A stretch of DNA of 64,000 nt. Source: Pseudoips prasinana (lineage: Eukaryota > Arthropoda > Insecta > Lepidoptera > Nolidae). Position numbers and translations under genes: made by a program. Numbering within the stretch: the stretch's first letter is position 1; each line of letters starts with the position of its first letter. A model generated the notes under the pieces. It searched no databases. It was not told the DNA's origin and saw nothing but the letters and a program-made list of their open reading frames with translations. Location: NCBI GenBank assembly GCA_951640165.1, contig OX621253.1:30945969-31009968 (forward strand), given 5' to 3'. Below are positions 19,742-34,700 of the stretch, piece after piece.

Positions 19742-22700
19742 GTAAGTATTTGGTGTCGCATCAATCAATCATATCAGCCGAAAGACGTCCACTGCTGGAC
19801 AAAGGCCTGGTGTCGTATTAATAGTAGAAGTATATTAAGGGGCTTCATTTGCCTGTGAAGCCTAACAACATTAGCAACTGTGTTAACATACAGAATACAC
19901 CAAATTGATCCAGATCCCATTCAAGAATAAAGATCAGCTGATACATTTTGTATTGAGAGCCATAGAACTAGAAGTATACTTCACAATCTGGTTTTCACAA
20001 ATTTGGGAAGCACTACATTAGATCCCGTCTCTTTATATCTTAGTATTTTTTAGGTAGAATATAGTGTTTTTTGTGTGTTTTTGAAATCCCCAAAATACAG
20101 AAACTTTCTATTGGTACTGGTGGGATAGTGGGAGTATTAAGGGTGGGAATTACTCTCTGTACCCCATTTCACCAACAATAGTGTATCTGAATGGTCACAG
20201 TTCTAACCCTAATTATTTTTGATTCTTTATGATTTTACAATATTTATATGCCAAAAAAATATGAAGCTCAAATTGACAGGACCTAAAGTAAAGTGGGGCC
20301 CAAATTTGTTCTGTTACAGCATTTCTTAAGTTTCTTCCAATAATTATTTTACACATTGTATAACCTTGGGATACAAGAAAACCTGCAACTGTCGAAACTT
20401 TATAGGTTTTTCTTGCAACATAGCTTATAGCAGTCTCTATTAAACTAGATATCAGAGGAAATAAATACATTGAAATAGGTTTCTTCAGGTAGAATAGAAT
20501 ACTCTTTATTGTACACACTCAAACAGGATAAAAAAATTGGACAAAAGTAATACAATCTTGTACAATGGGCCGTCTTATCACATAAAGCAATTTCTTCCAG
20601 ACAGGTCTACAATTCAACACAGACATAGGCTTCATACATATGACAACTCTCTTTGTGTTATCTAATAAAATAATAAATTCACATATGCAAGTATATTACT
20701 ACCCAGACTATGTATGATACCTGCGACTGAGACTGCCTCGTTGGTCTAGCGGTAGCGTGTTTTACCGCAGATAATGAGGTCCTGGGTTCAAATCCCAGGT
20801 CGGGCAAAAAAATGGTTTTGAGACTTTTCCGTAAAAAGAAATTTCTCAGTATCAGCCCGAAGTCTGGAAGTTGGCGGTATTATACCCCCGTGCCTCGGAG
20901 AGCACGTAAAGCCATCGGTCCTGTACTTTAAGTCTTTCCAGTCATGTCACTAGGCGTCCCATCGGATCATGAGAGTGACGGAATAGAAAGTGCCCCTGTG
21001 TTTGCGCACACACTTGTGCACTATAATATGTCCTGCACAATTGGCTAGTCTCCATTTGCACAATTGGCTAGTCTCCATTAAGACTGGCCGCCGTGGCCGA
21101 AATTCGGTCGGGAGGACATCATCATCATGATATAGTGGTTGGATTGTTGGACTATGGTTTGAAGGGTCTCAAGTTCAAATCCTGCAACAATCCATGCAAG
21201 CACCCCTGACTTTTTAGTGAAACAAAGTTGCCTATGGCCTATCCCACCTATCCACTCTCAAACTAGAGGAAGCCCTTATTCTGCAGTAGGACTTTAATAA
21301 TAAATAAATATTCTCTGCTGAGTAAAAAAATAAATATCTTCTCGTCCCAAATACCGCAGTGTCTCAAGTCTTCGACCAGTGTGTGTTGCCAGTGATGACT
21401 TACGGAACGGAGACGTGGTCGCTCACTATGGGCCTTATCAGGCGGCTCAAGGTCACCCAAAGAGCAATGGAAAGGGCTATGCTTGGAGTTTCCCTGCGAG
21501 ATTGAATCAGAAGTGATGAGATCCGCAGGCGAACCAAAGTAATACCAACATAGCCGTAAGAATCGCCAAGCTGAAGTGGCAGTGGGCAGGGCACATAGCT
21601 TGTAGAGCCGACGGCCGCTGGGGCAGAAAGGTTCTCGTGTGGCGACCACGAACCGGAAGACGCAGCGTGGGCAGGCCCCCTACAAGATGGACCGATGATC
21701 TTGTGCGGGTCGCTGGAAATCGCTGGATGCGGATAGCGCAAGACCGGCAATTGTGGAGATCTTTGGGGGAGGCCTTTGTCCAGCAGTGGACGTCTTTTGG
21801 CTGATATGATGATGATGAAAAAAATAAAAATGAAATTTTATCTTTGTTGAGACTATATTTTAGCATTTTTTTTTGTTGTGGAGTCCTTAGCCAGTCTTGG
21901 TTAGTTTGTGACCAGTAACAGTAATTGATATTAATCATGTGTTTTTGCAGCACGTCTCAGATTGAAAAAAGATGCTACACCAAGCCAGTTTCCATGGACC
22001 AGTCCTCGTAGTACATCCCCATTAGCCGATGAAAACACTGACAACAGAATGTGGATTGAGATAGAAATGGATCCTGCATTAAGAAAACCAATCAATACTC
22101 TGTCAACAATACTAAATTCCTCTGAAACTGCAGTGAATGGAATGGCAGGTGATAACTTCCCAAAATATATTTAGTGATCATCCACAAATCAAGTCACACA
22201 ACAGGGTGATTGTGGTGTCTACAAAATGTGAAATTGTGTTTTATGGGGAAAGTGTGAGTCCATAAGCTTTGTGAAGTCAGTTTTAAATCACAATTATAAT
22301 GAGTATTTTTGAAATAACTTCTATCTCTTTATCTTTGTTTGATTTCCTTATCTAAATAGAAAATTCTGTGACACCACACTAGGCCAAAATTAGGGTAAAA
22401 ATAGGGTCCAAAAAACATAAAATAGTTTTTTGTTTAATTAGGCCTTAATTGTTCATAGTGTTTATTCATAATTCATTGGTGTTATCTCTTATTACAACAC
22501 AATAGTCTTAAATGAGGCTGGTTGGCATGGTTGGTAGAGCCTTTGACAATGCAGGTTGTGGGTTTGATTCCCAGATTCTAAGACAGATATTTGTGTGCAT
22601 GAACATGTCTGTTTGTCATGAGTCTGGGTGTAATTTATATATAAGTATGTATTTACAAAAGAAAAGTAGTATATCAGTTATCTGATTGCCGTAGTACAAG

Positions 22701-25700
22701 CTCTGCTTATTTTATTTTATTTTATTACACACACAGTACAGAAACAGATTACAGATTCTATGAAGTTCTACATATTTTATGTTATAAGCAAAATTTTAAC
22801 CTGTAGTCCAATTATAACTGTACACAGCACTTATAATAGGTCTTTACCTATGAAATTGCCGTTTTGTATGAAAAAATTTAAACGAATTTTTTTCATGAAT
22901 TTTTTTATTTGTATTAATCGAAGTAACTGCCACTGCGATGGCAAAGATGCATTGATTGCATGGGTGACCATGCAATCAATGCATCTGGCATCGCAGTGGC
23001 AGTTTATTGATGCCCTTCTTAAAGAAATCAGCTGGACGGGAGGCAACAAATTCTTCAAAGGCATTTTGTACTGCCTCTCGGGTATTGAATTTTTTTCCCG
23101 CCAAGAAGTTATCCAAATTCTGGAAAAAGTAGTAGTCTGTAGGCGCAAGGTCTGGTGAGTAGGGCGGATGACGGAGAGCTTCCAACCCCAGTTCTTGCAA
23201 CTTGGAGACCGTCTGCTGTGCAGTATGAGGTCGCGCGTTGTCGTGCAGGAGCAGCGGAGACGAGCGATTGACCAATGCTGGTTGGAGATGCGCCAGCTTC
23301 TCCATCATTGTGCTCAGTTCTTCACAGTACACATCTGCAGTAATGCTCACCCCGTTTGGTAAGAAGCTGTGATGAATCACACCGGCGCTAGACCACCAAA
23401 CAGTGACCATCACTTTTCTAGGGGTAAGTTTTCGTTTAGGGCATTGTTTAGGTGCTGAACCAGGATCCAACCAACTTGCTGAGCGCTTGCGGTTATCAAA
23501 CAGAATCCATTTTTCATCGCAGGTAACAATGCGGTTCAAAATTCCTTCATTTGTGTGTCTGTTGAGCAGTGCAAGGCACGTCTCGACGCGTACTTCGCGC
23601 TGGCGATCATTGAGTTCGTGGGGCACCCATTTGTCAAGCTTTTTTACCTTGCCAATTTGACGCAAATGGACCAATATTGTTTTGACGCTAACGTCGAAAG
23701 CTGCTGCTAATTCAGCCGTAGATTGTGTATCATCAGCTTCCACAACCGCCTTTAATTCGTCATTGTCGACCAAAGTCTTCGGACGACCGCGAGGTTCATT
23801 TTTCAGGTCGAAATTTCCAGAACGGAAGCGAGCAAACCAATAACAGGTGGTGCGTTGGTTTGTAGTGTTAGCTCCGTAAACGTCGTTGATGTTGCGTGCC
23901 GCTTGTGCCGCGTTGCTGCCACGACGGTACTCATATTCCATAATTACTCGAATTTTTAACGTATCCATGATGACGAAAAAGATTGAAATGCGATGAAAAT
24001 GTAACACTAATCAATAAAGAAATGACTACTTTTGGAAAAAAGAATCCATGTTTTTAAAATAAAATTAATTTGAAATTAGAATTCTTAGCCAAACAAAAAT
24101 TATTTTGATTTGAAATGGCCAGTACTGCAGAACGGCAATTTCATAGGTAAAGACCTTATATTATAGCGTCATATATATATTTAATATTCTAGATAATTGA
24201 AATTAAAGTACACACACACTAATTATACATAATACACAATAATTGGCATGCTAAAATTAATAGTTTGAGTTTATAAAGGGTTGATAGGTTTTAAATGTAG
24301 ATTTTATTTTTTTAACAAAAGTTAGTTTGGGATCATTATATTGCTTATTGATATGATATATTTGGTTATTGGTATACAATATGTATGATTTTATGTTAGT
24401 ATGGAATGTGCAAAAATTAAAAAAAAGATTGAAAATCTCTTTCTTCAAACAAGTTCTAACTAGTTTTGTAAATTCCAGATAAATCTGAAAATTTCGTGGA
24501 ATCAAGTATATGTAAAACAGAACCTGAAATAACCCATCAACAGCCAAACCACGATCCATTGCAACTACACAATATCAAATCAGAAGTGGAAGAAGATGAA
24601 TCAATTGACCTGAATGAAGAATCACATACAGACGACTATAATGAGAATAATATCTATATTCCTCCGATCAATGGTGTCATAGGTGGACCTGTACTGCAGA
24701 ACCCTGGGGTATCTAATAAGAATCACACATACAAACACAAAAGAAAGCCAATGAAATCAAGCATACCTTTATTTGAGATAAAGGACCCTAAGTTCAAACA
24801 TCATTCAGGTGGACCACCGAAAAGACTGCGCCAAATAAATTTAGGTAAGTAGATAAAGATATTATACTACTCATATTAAATAACTAAATGGGAAAGTTTG
24901 TGAGTATGGATTATATAATATTATATATTTTTGTTACAAATATCAGAGAACCAAGATTATACTAATCTAAAAATGCACAATTTATAAAATAATGCAACGT
25001 AGTAGAGGTAGGGCATATATATAGCGTTCATTCGCTCTAAGAGCAGCGCGACTGGGGAAGTACCTCCACCTTACAGAAGACATTCCTTAATAATAACATG
25101 AATAATTTCAATGTTGTGTTTCCGAGTGTGAGTAAGGTCGCCAGAGATCATTGGGGTGAGGGGAAGGGTCAGCAACACTTGTTTGTTGACTTTTAAAGGC
25201 CGGCAACGCACCCGCGACCCCTCTGGTGTTGCGAGTGTCCATGGGCAGCGGTGATCACTTACCATCAGGTGACCCACTTGCTCGTTTGTCGCCCTCTATT
25301 ATAAAAAAAAAACACGTCGCACGCGTTGTGTTTTTCCGCCCTCGGTATTGGTATGTTTCCACGGACTATAAAATACTATGCATCATTATCATCAAATGAG
25401 CCAAAAGACTTCCACTGCTGGACAAAGGTGAGGTAAATCTGATCCGGCGGCTACTGGGGTGAAAAGGTACTCGAGTGGTGACCACGAACCTAAAAACGCA
25501 GTGTGAGCACGCCTCCTACGAGATGCACTGGTGACCTTGTAAGGGCCGCTGAATGTGGATTGGATGTCCAAAATATTTTTGTGTAGGAAAATAATAATCT
25601 TTTATTTAATTGCAGCTGATATCGCTCAATCTGAAAGGGAGCAGGTGATGAACTCAGCAATACCTATAACAACACTAAAAGCAGTTGCAGGTGAGACCAT

Positions 25701-28700
25701 AGACTACTAATCAAAGGAGTTTTTCCTTTTTATTGCAGTACTTACTGCTTTGTGCTTTGGAACCATAGATCACTACACTTACAGTTAACGCCATAAAAGC
25801 TAATGGATTAAATAAGACGGTCACGTGTTATACTGTGTTTAAGCTAGGTACAAAGGATAGTTATTTATGTTTAGGCCAGCTCAAGGGGCTTGTCGTCGCC
25901 TAAGCTACCTGTAGCAGCGCGGAATGGTTGGACCGTGATCTGCGTCCCCGCGCCCGCCCCCGCACCCGCCCCCGCACCCGCCCCCGCACTAGCCCTCACG
26001 TTGCGCCAGCTTTGGTCTCCGCTGGACTTACTTGCCTTCCACGCGAGCCAGGGAACGGGCACGTCTTATTGTTGTAAACTCGACCAACTATTACCAATAT
26101 ATCTCTTTTATACAGTCAACTGCTTTTATTGAGAACACCCGTTAGGGCCTAAACATTGGTCCTTCGAGCTTAGGCGACGACAGGGCTGATGGCTGGGGTC
26201 GCGCAACCTGACTGCGGTTGCTACCTCACATTCCAAGCGCGGTGACCTAGGCAAATCCCTCCAGGAAACCTTTGGGGGAGGTTTGGGTCCAGCATAAGAC
26301 ACAAAGTTTTAGGCTGATGAAGAGACGCACCGAGAGCGATGCGCCATGTTAGCAAAATAATCTGGGATTGTTACCTCGGAGAACATGCTTGATGCTATAC
26401 AATCACAAGACGGTCACTGTAGCCCAGTTGGTTGTGCTCCTGCATACGAAGCTGGTGGTCCTGGGTTCGAATCCCGGTAAATGCAAATATTTGTGAGATG
26501 AGCACGAATATTTGTTTCTGAGTCATGGATGTTTTCTATGTATATAAGTATTTATCTATCTATATAAGTATGTATATCGTCGCCTGGTACCCATAGTACA
26601 AGCTTTGCTTAGTTTGGGGCTAGGATGTTCTGTGTGACATTGTCCCTAGATATTATATTATAAAAAAAAACATAATAATAATAGTCTGGTACCTTGAACA
26701 TCATCACTACGTGCCTTTTTTGAGGCATTGACCGTGGGTTGGACTACTTCATACCGATGCCGCTCGCCCTTAGTAAGCAGGCCGTTCGGCTACTGATGAT
26801 ACTTCAGTATCCTCCATGCTCAAAAACATTCGGGAGAGACGTGGATGGGAAATATCATATCATATTGATAACATTATTCCCAATCAAAGTACAACGTTAA
26901 TACGCAGTGTTAATATCAGCCCAATCACATGAACAATATAAACATGCAAATTACATGTGCCAGTATGATACCCAACACGTGTTTCAATCCTTCACGGACC
27001 ATTCTCAAGAGATACTACTGGCTCATGTAATTTGCATGTTTATATTGTTCATGTGCATATTGCATCCCTGCTTGATTGGGCTCTTTTGAATTTTATCGAT
27101 TTTCACAAAATAACGGCTGAGTAGAGAATAATCTCGAGTGGCGACCACGAACCGGAAGACGCAGCGTGGGCAGGCCCCCTACAAGATGGATCGATGATCT
27201 TGTGCGGGTCGCTGGAAATCGCTGGATGCGGATAGCGCAAGACCGGCAATTGTGGAGATCATTGGAGGAGGCCTTTGTCCAGCAGTGGACGTCTTTCGGC
27301 TGATATGATGATGATGATGAACGTCTGATTCGATTACTAATTATTCGCCGCTCCAAGCTGAAATATAAACTCAAAACTGGCAATTTATTAATTCATTGTT
27401 TGCAGCCGATATCAGCCAATGTGAAAGGAAGCAAGTGATGAAATCAGCTATACCAATAACGTCATTAAGAGTAACAGGTGAGATTTCTTTCAAATTCTAT
27501 CATAATTCATTAAAATTTTAAGTTTGAAGTTTAGGAAGCTGCAACACGTGCATTTTGTAAATTATGCTCAAGCATCTCATTCTGAAAGATTTTTCGCACA
27601 TCAACTGAATAACCCCAGTGGATAATGCAATGCATCAACTGAGGGTATTACGAAAAAATGCACTCGTGATAGTATCGACCCGGAGTCCAGAAGTTGATGG
27701 TGTCTGGTGTCGTCCGTGCCTCGACGAGCACGTAAAGCCCGATCTTGTACCTAATCATTTTCTCGGCTAGCTGTCCCATCAGATCATGGGAGTGAGGCAT
27801 TAAAATGTACACCGCGCAGATGGCAAGTCTTCATAGAGACGCCGGCGCCGCCTTGGCTGATATTCGACCAGAAGGACGTTACTATTATTAAGGAATAAAT
27901 GTCTACTTCGCCATTCTATCAATGAAAGAACGCTTTCTTACACACAGTAATCGTGAAATAATATCTGGGGACAATGTCACACAGATCACCCTAGCCCCAA
28001 ACTAAGCAAAGCTTGTACTATGGGTACCAGGTGACGATATAGGTACATACTTATATAGATAGATAAATACTTAAATACATAGAAAACATCCATGACTCAG
28101 AAACAAATGTTCGTACTCATCACACAAATATTTGCACTTACCGGGATTCGAACCCAGGACCACCAGCTTCGTAGGCAGGAGCACTACCAACTAGGCTACG
28201 GTGACCTGATAAAAATGAAATGATAAAAGTAATCCCAAAATTATTCTATGCTGCATGATACAAGTGTGGTAGTTAACTTCATCAATGATACAAGTGTGGT
28301 AGTTAACTTCAATGATACAAGTGTGGTAGCTAACTTCAAATTGTCTCTACTCGTTATTTTTTTATAATTCCTTTGCTTTCAGCCGAAAACACTCAGTCTC
28401 CTAGAAAGCAAGTAACGAACACCGCAATACCGTTATCGTCAATAAGAGTGACTGGTGAGGCCGTAGACTACTAATTACTTTTGGAACCATAGATCATAGA
28501 ATATACTAAGAGCCTTTTCAAGCCCCGCCCTCCTGTGTTGTGCAAAACGTGCACGTTTAGAACGTACAAAAATATGAAAAGCCATTGTTTATTGCATCTT
28601 AACAAAGCTGAAAAATCTACGTCGATCATTCCAATTATATTTTATATTTGAGCGTAAATGATCGATAGGAACGTTGCTGAAGCAAAGCAACGGTGACGAT

Positions 28701-31700
28701 GTTCGTCGATCTTTCCAATCATTTTTTACATTTAATCCTAAAGTTATCCATAGGAATGCTGCCAAAGCGAACCAAATGAAAAAAATTTATTGCGACCTTG
28801 TAATGATTCTAAACAAAAAATTATATGAATATTATTTAGACTACGAAGTTAGCCAGTTGCGCGATTGGTTTCTGCACTTAGCCCCTTGATCAGGCCATTG
28901 TGCAAAAGATCCCAAGAGCTGGACTTGAGTGCCTCCTAAATCTTCATCGGATTGTTGAGGAACTTTCCCTACTAGCCGAATTGGCTACAACTAAAAAGTA
29001 TGTTTCTTCTTAAACCCGAAAAAAATAAAAAAATAAATAAATAAAATAAAAAAGGTTTTTATTCACGTAGACTTTAAAAAAGCGCTTGTAAATAGTCAGA
29101 ACATGTTTGTAGTAATATAGTTGTATACATTAGATATTATTTCTAGTAACATAGATATTTAGGTACATCTTGTATGAAAACATTTATAAAATTTATTTTA
29201 TTACAGAAATGGTATTTAGCTAGCTCGTATCAAGTTATTGTCAAGAGATTATGTTTAATTATCTAGTTTAAGTCTAATATTTTTACTACATATTGTCAAT
29301 GGTTCTGTCTATATTAAAGGTATTATTATTATGACGGACCTTGTGTTAATAACGACGGTCGCGCTTTAATGCTACCACCGGATCCAATGCGCCCCAACTG
29401 AGAAGACCCAGCGAAACAAACTCAGTGGGTTCATCTACTACCGGTTTCAACACGACCCAGTTGAGACGGTCCGGCGAAACATACTCAAGCGGGCATGAAC
29501 ACGGACAAACAGTATTTTGATCCGAGGACTTCCATTATAGACAATTCATATGGAATCCTCGGTGCGCGATTCAGACCTGACCAGTTTTCTAATTTGATAT
29601 TTTCTTTAGCAATAGAGGCGGGGTTCGAGAAGTCTTATAAATAAGACTAGAAACAAAATAACCCGCAAAAGTGCACCCTCTCCCATTTCCCTTGTCAAGG
29701 GATGAAACCTCTTCTCAGGGTGGTTACCGGTTTTCGAGGCGACGTTCCGTCCATTCCGTCTAAAATTAGATAAACTCATAATTAGATTGACTTATCTATA
29801 TATATAAAAATCAAAGCCACTTTTCGTTGTAATGTTATAACTCAACAACGCCTTTACCGATTTGGCTAATTTGAATCTTGAATTATTCGTAGAAGTCCAG
29901 GAAAGGTTTGTACGTAGAGAAAATTTAAAAAAAGTCTCGAAAAAGTGTAAAATCAACATCTTTTAGCAATTTAAAATATTTTTTTGTTTGAATAAATTAC
30001 TATGCTTTATACGTAGCGAAGCACGTACCGGGCTGCTAGTATTTTAATGTATTTTACTTACTCTCTATATACAGATGATACTCACAAGTTACCGCTGCCA
30101 TCACAAGTTGTAGCAAGCCCAATAGTACTTAACCAGGTGCGGCACGAGCCTGATGTGAACACAGAACCGTCTGACGAAATGTCTCCATTCCCACCAACAG
30201 ACATAAAATTGGAGACTGAAGAACTATGTAAGTACAGCCATGCTAAATATAATATATATCTAGGGACAATGTCACACAGATCATCCTAGCCCCAAACTAA
30301 GCAAAGCTTGTACTGTGTGACCATATACCAGGCGACGATATACATACTTATATAGATAGATAAATACTTAAATACATAGAAAACATCCATGACTCAGAAA
30401 CAAATATTCGTGCTCATCACACAAATATTTGCACTTATCGGGATTCGAAGCCAGGACCACCAGCTTCGTAGGCAGGAGCACTACCAACTAGGCTACGGTG
30501 ACCGTCAATATAAATATAAATAAACTGTTAACTAACCATGCTGTGTGAATACTGTAGAATACCGCCATCCCATCTCCCGGGCCGTAGACATCTTTCCGAG
30601 GGAATATCTCCCAGAAAACGGGCAGCAGCGTTTTTATGTACTATAACCATCATACTGCGATCGCCAACCCGTTTGCCAAGCGTGGCGATTATGGCATACC
30701 TCCATATGATGGGCATATTTCTCTATTCATTACTAATTGTACTGTACATATATCTATTTATTGTGTTTGTTGTTTGTAATCTATACCTACTGTATTGTTT
30801 TATTTGACTTTATGTATGTCTCTATTGCTGATTAAATGTATTCTATTCTATTTTATTTTGAATATCTTGCAGGAACAAACAAAATAGCGACAGCAAAATT
30901 TGCGTAATGATCCCTCTACTGTCGCTAATGCATTTGGCATATCAGCGATAAAGAATAAGAAATCGCAACTAAATACAATTTATTGAACAAGATTTCACTG
31001 TCGCTGTTTTATATGCCTTTACTTGCTTGTTTATTGCATATATTGTGGGATCTTTTGGGGAGGCCTCGTCCAGCAGTGGACGTCATTCGGCTGGCATGGT
31101 GAACTTCCCACTTCTTTATCTCATGGCGGCTATTTCCCGTCCCTGAAAGTCCAGGTGGCATTAAACTACGGTACTCGCCGCTCCAACTAAATCTCACTGT
31201 GTAGTCACCTAATCATTGGAGTCGCGAGCAAGAGAGAGGTGCAAGCACACATTTTTCTCTTTCTCTCATAGCTTTACTTCAGTCGTGTAGTCTAAAGCGC
31301 ACTCGTTGTTTTTTAATTTCCTTTAAATATAGTTGAACCTATAATTTATCAAATTCACGTAAGAGCCAAACGCGTCTCGAGGACGGCTGATGGCGTGTGA
31401 TACCACCTAATCTTTTTGACTTAAAAGTTATTATTTATTTATTTTATCTGTTTCGGGACTAGTCCCTCCCTCTTACCCACCACTGCAACTCCTGTAAGCC
31501 AGGATCAACAGTGGCATACAATGAAATGATACTGAGCGGTGAGGCTCAGGCATGTCTCGAGGAATCACTTTAAGTGTCTTGGGTCCCGCAACGAATTTAT
31601 TTGAAAAGAAAAACGGAGGAGTTAGAAAATGAATAGTTCCACTTTAAAATTATTTATCTTAGAAGTTCTCCATTTTTATTTCTTGTTTGCAGCCGATGAT

Positions 31701-34700
31701 GAGACTGTGTCTAAAAGTAAGCAGGTGATAAAATCCGGAATACCACTAACTACACTGAGAGTCACAGGTGAGACCATAGACTATTCATTACTATTTCAAC
31801 CTTATACCAACTAACATGGAAACACGGAGTTGCTTGAGAAATATTTAGCTCATTCGCCCTAATATTTTAGTAACAAAGACAAAACACTTTTTGAATGTAG
31901 ATAAGGTATGCAAAAAAATTAATAAATATGTGTATGTACTCAACAATCTGCGTAAAACATCAACAATAGAAACGACACTAATGGCTTACCATGGCTATGT
32001 AGCGTCTGTGCTAAGATACGGACTAATACTATATTTTGAGCAAATAAAGAAATTGAATTGAATTGAAGTAAAACTTCTATACGCTCACGTGACTTGGGTA
32101 GTAAGCTGGTGAATTCATGACAAAAGCGTCACGAAAAGTGTGATGAAGGCAAGAGAGAGAGTGCAGCACACATATTCTCTCTCTTTCTCTCATAGGCAGT
32201 TACGTTCGTATATCTAAGTTTTAGTACAGTCGAATTATCTAAAGCACACTTTTTTTAAATTCCGTTTAGATATCTAGTTGAACACATCATTTTTAGGGTT
32301 CCGTAGCCAAATGGCAAAAAACGGAACCCTTATAGATTCGTCATGTCTGTCTGTCCGTCCGTATGTCACAGCCACTTATTACCGAAACTATAAGAGCTGT
32401 ACTGTTGAAACTTGGTAAGTAGATGTATTCGGTGAACCGCATTAAGGTGTTTACAGAAAAATAGAAAAAGAACAATAATTTTGGGGGTCCCCCATACATA
32501 GAACTGAACTCAAAAAATTTGTTTTCATGGTCCCCATACATGTGGGATATGGATAGGTCTACAAAATGATTTTTTAATTCCGTTTATATATCTAGAGCCA
32601 AGCGCGTCCCAAGGTCGGCTAGTGGCGTGTATACCACCTAATCTTTTTGACTTAAATTTATTATCTTAAGTTCTCCATTTTTATTTCTTGTTGCAGCCGA
32701 TGATGACGCTGTGTCTAAAAGTAAGCAGGTGATAAAATCCGGAATACCACTAACTACACTGAGAGTCACAGGTGAGACCATAGACTATTCATTACTATTT
32801 CAACCTTATACCAACTAACATCGAAACACGGAGATGCTTGAGAAATATTTAGCTCATTCGCCCTAATATTTTGACAAAGACAAAACATATTTTGAAGTAA
32901 AACTTTTATACGCACACGTGACTTGGGTAGTAAGCTGGCGAATTCATGACCAAAGCGTCACGAACAGTGTGATCAAGGCAAGAGAGAGAGTGCAGCACAC
33001 ATATTTTCTCTCTTTCTCTCATAGGCAGTGTTAACGCATAGCGCCATCTATCGCCATTAGTGTTAAATTTATCCAGTAGATGGCGCTTATTTAAACTATT
33101 AACTGTGAAAATATTTATTTCTTTGTGTTATCTGTGCAACACTTTTCTTTTTTAAAACTTTAAAAAGTTAAATAGTTGTCTAATTTCGAAAACGTAGACA
33201 TAACATTACTTCCCGCGCATTACTGTCGGTTCTGTCATGTAATAAATTTTTTTACACGAAAAATACAAATTATCTCAAAAACAACATACAAGAAGACTCA
33301 TTTTCAAACCAAAACGTCCGCCCCTGAATTCCTGAAGCCACATTCGTAACAGGCAGTTCGTATATCTAAGTTTTAGTTCAGTCGAGTTATCTAAAGGACA
33401 CTCTTTTTTTTTTATTCCGTTTAAATATCTAGTTGAACCAGTGAACGCAAATAAACATGGAAGCATTACTTCAAGGAAACTAAGCTCAAATCTTGACCCA
33501 ATATTCCAATCAAACTGACACAAAGGAATACCGTCTCTGATTGGCCAAAAATATTGCCGCTCAGGTTCACCTTTTAAAAGTAGACATTATGACGTGAAGT
33601 TTGGGTCTAAATTGCCATGTTCATGTCATTCATCGAGGGATGTTTTATGCTATAAAGTGCAACGAAAATAATTCACCGTGACATTGATGTTATTAAATAA
33701 TATATAATTACGATAAAATATACAGTTTCTTGAACTTTACGGCAAGAGCTTTTCTTAGGTATTTGGCAAGTAATGGGTTTGTTTGCTATGATAATAAGGT
33801 AAATAAAACAAATTTGTGGTCATTTATTCATTATAATTATTATTTACAATTTCCGTATACGTGCTACATACGTTGTAGTAGTAGGTAGTGACCTTTAAGG
33901 ATTCCGTACCTTCAAAGAAAAACGGAACCCTTATAGTATCACTTTGTTATCCGTCCGTCCCTCTGTCTACCAATACCCTTGATCTTGAAAACGCGGGAGG
34001 ACTCGACTTGAAATTATAGGTGATCTAGTATATATACAGGGTTACTTCTTAAACACCAACAACCTCGCAGGACTAGGAAGTTAACACCATAAGCAACAAC
34101 TAACTCTACGCGCATCGCAAAGATTACGTAACCCGCCTGGTTACGTTATCTTTGCGATACGCGTAGAGTTATAAACATTCAAGTGTGAAAGTAAATTAAT
34201 ATTGACTTTTTACAAAAAAAATATAGATATAGATAAAAATACAAATTATCAAAATTTGTAAAATAAATGTTATTGCTTATGGTTTTAGCTATCTAGTCCT
34301 GCGAGGTTGTTGGTGTTTTACAAGTTACCCTATATATATATATATATATAAATAAAATAGAATTGACTGTTTATAATGCATTAAACGAATAATTGTACCG
34401 TACGTATTGTAGCGTTTGTTTTAGCTTCCTGTATCCCTTTTTTGAAACAGAAAAATCGTCATTGCTGAAATGAACCGAACATACCCTTGTCGTTTTATTT
34501 GGGCTCCATTCAATTGCATTCCTTTCAAAAGGAACGGCTTTCGTCTATAGTTCTCTTCACTTTAGATCTAGTAGAAATCTGAAGAAACCAAGTAATTTTA
34601 ACACCACCATTACTATTCTTTTGAACAAACTGTAAAGATGCTGAGTATTTTATCTAAGATTATTATAAAATGAATAATTGTAATAAATAAAAATATTTAT

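Larger units (their letters stand above)
22838..24156 (-). mobile_element. mariner-family transposon in intron 2
   Basis: 1319 bp, with terminal inverted repeats of about 28 bp: aggtctttacctatgaaatt then gccgtt at the left, and its complement ending at 24156. It contains a long transposase frame. TA lies near both ends, but I could not place the duplication exactly. Confidence 0.85.

Noticed and set aside
20735..20806. tRNA-like sequence with A and B boxes, also at 26411, 22503, 47745 and in minus copies
   Set aside because: The tRNA-like heads run straight into long shared bodies and lack a proper acceptor 3' end, so they are SINE promoters and not tRNA genes.
25871..26132. Gly-Ala and Ala-Pro rich frames
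   Set aside because: Products of a 12-bp GC-rich minisatellite inside a dispersed repeat.
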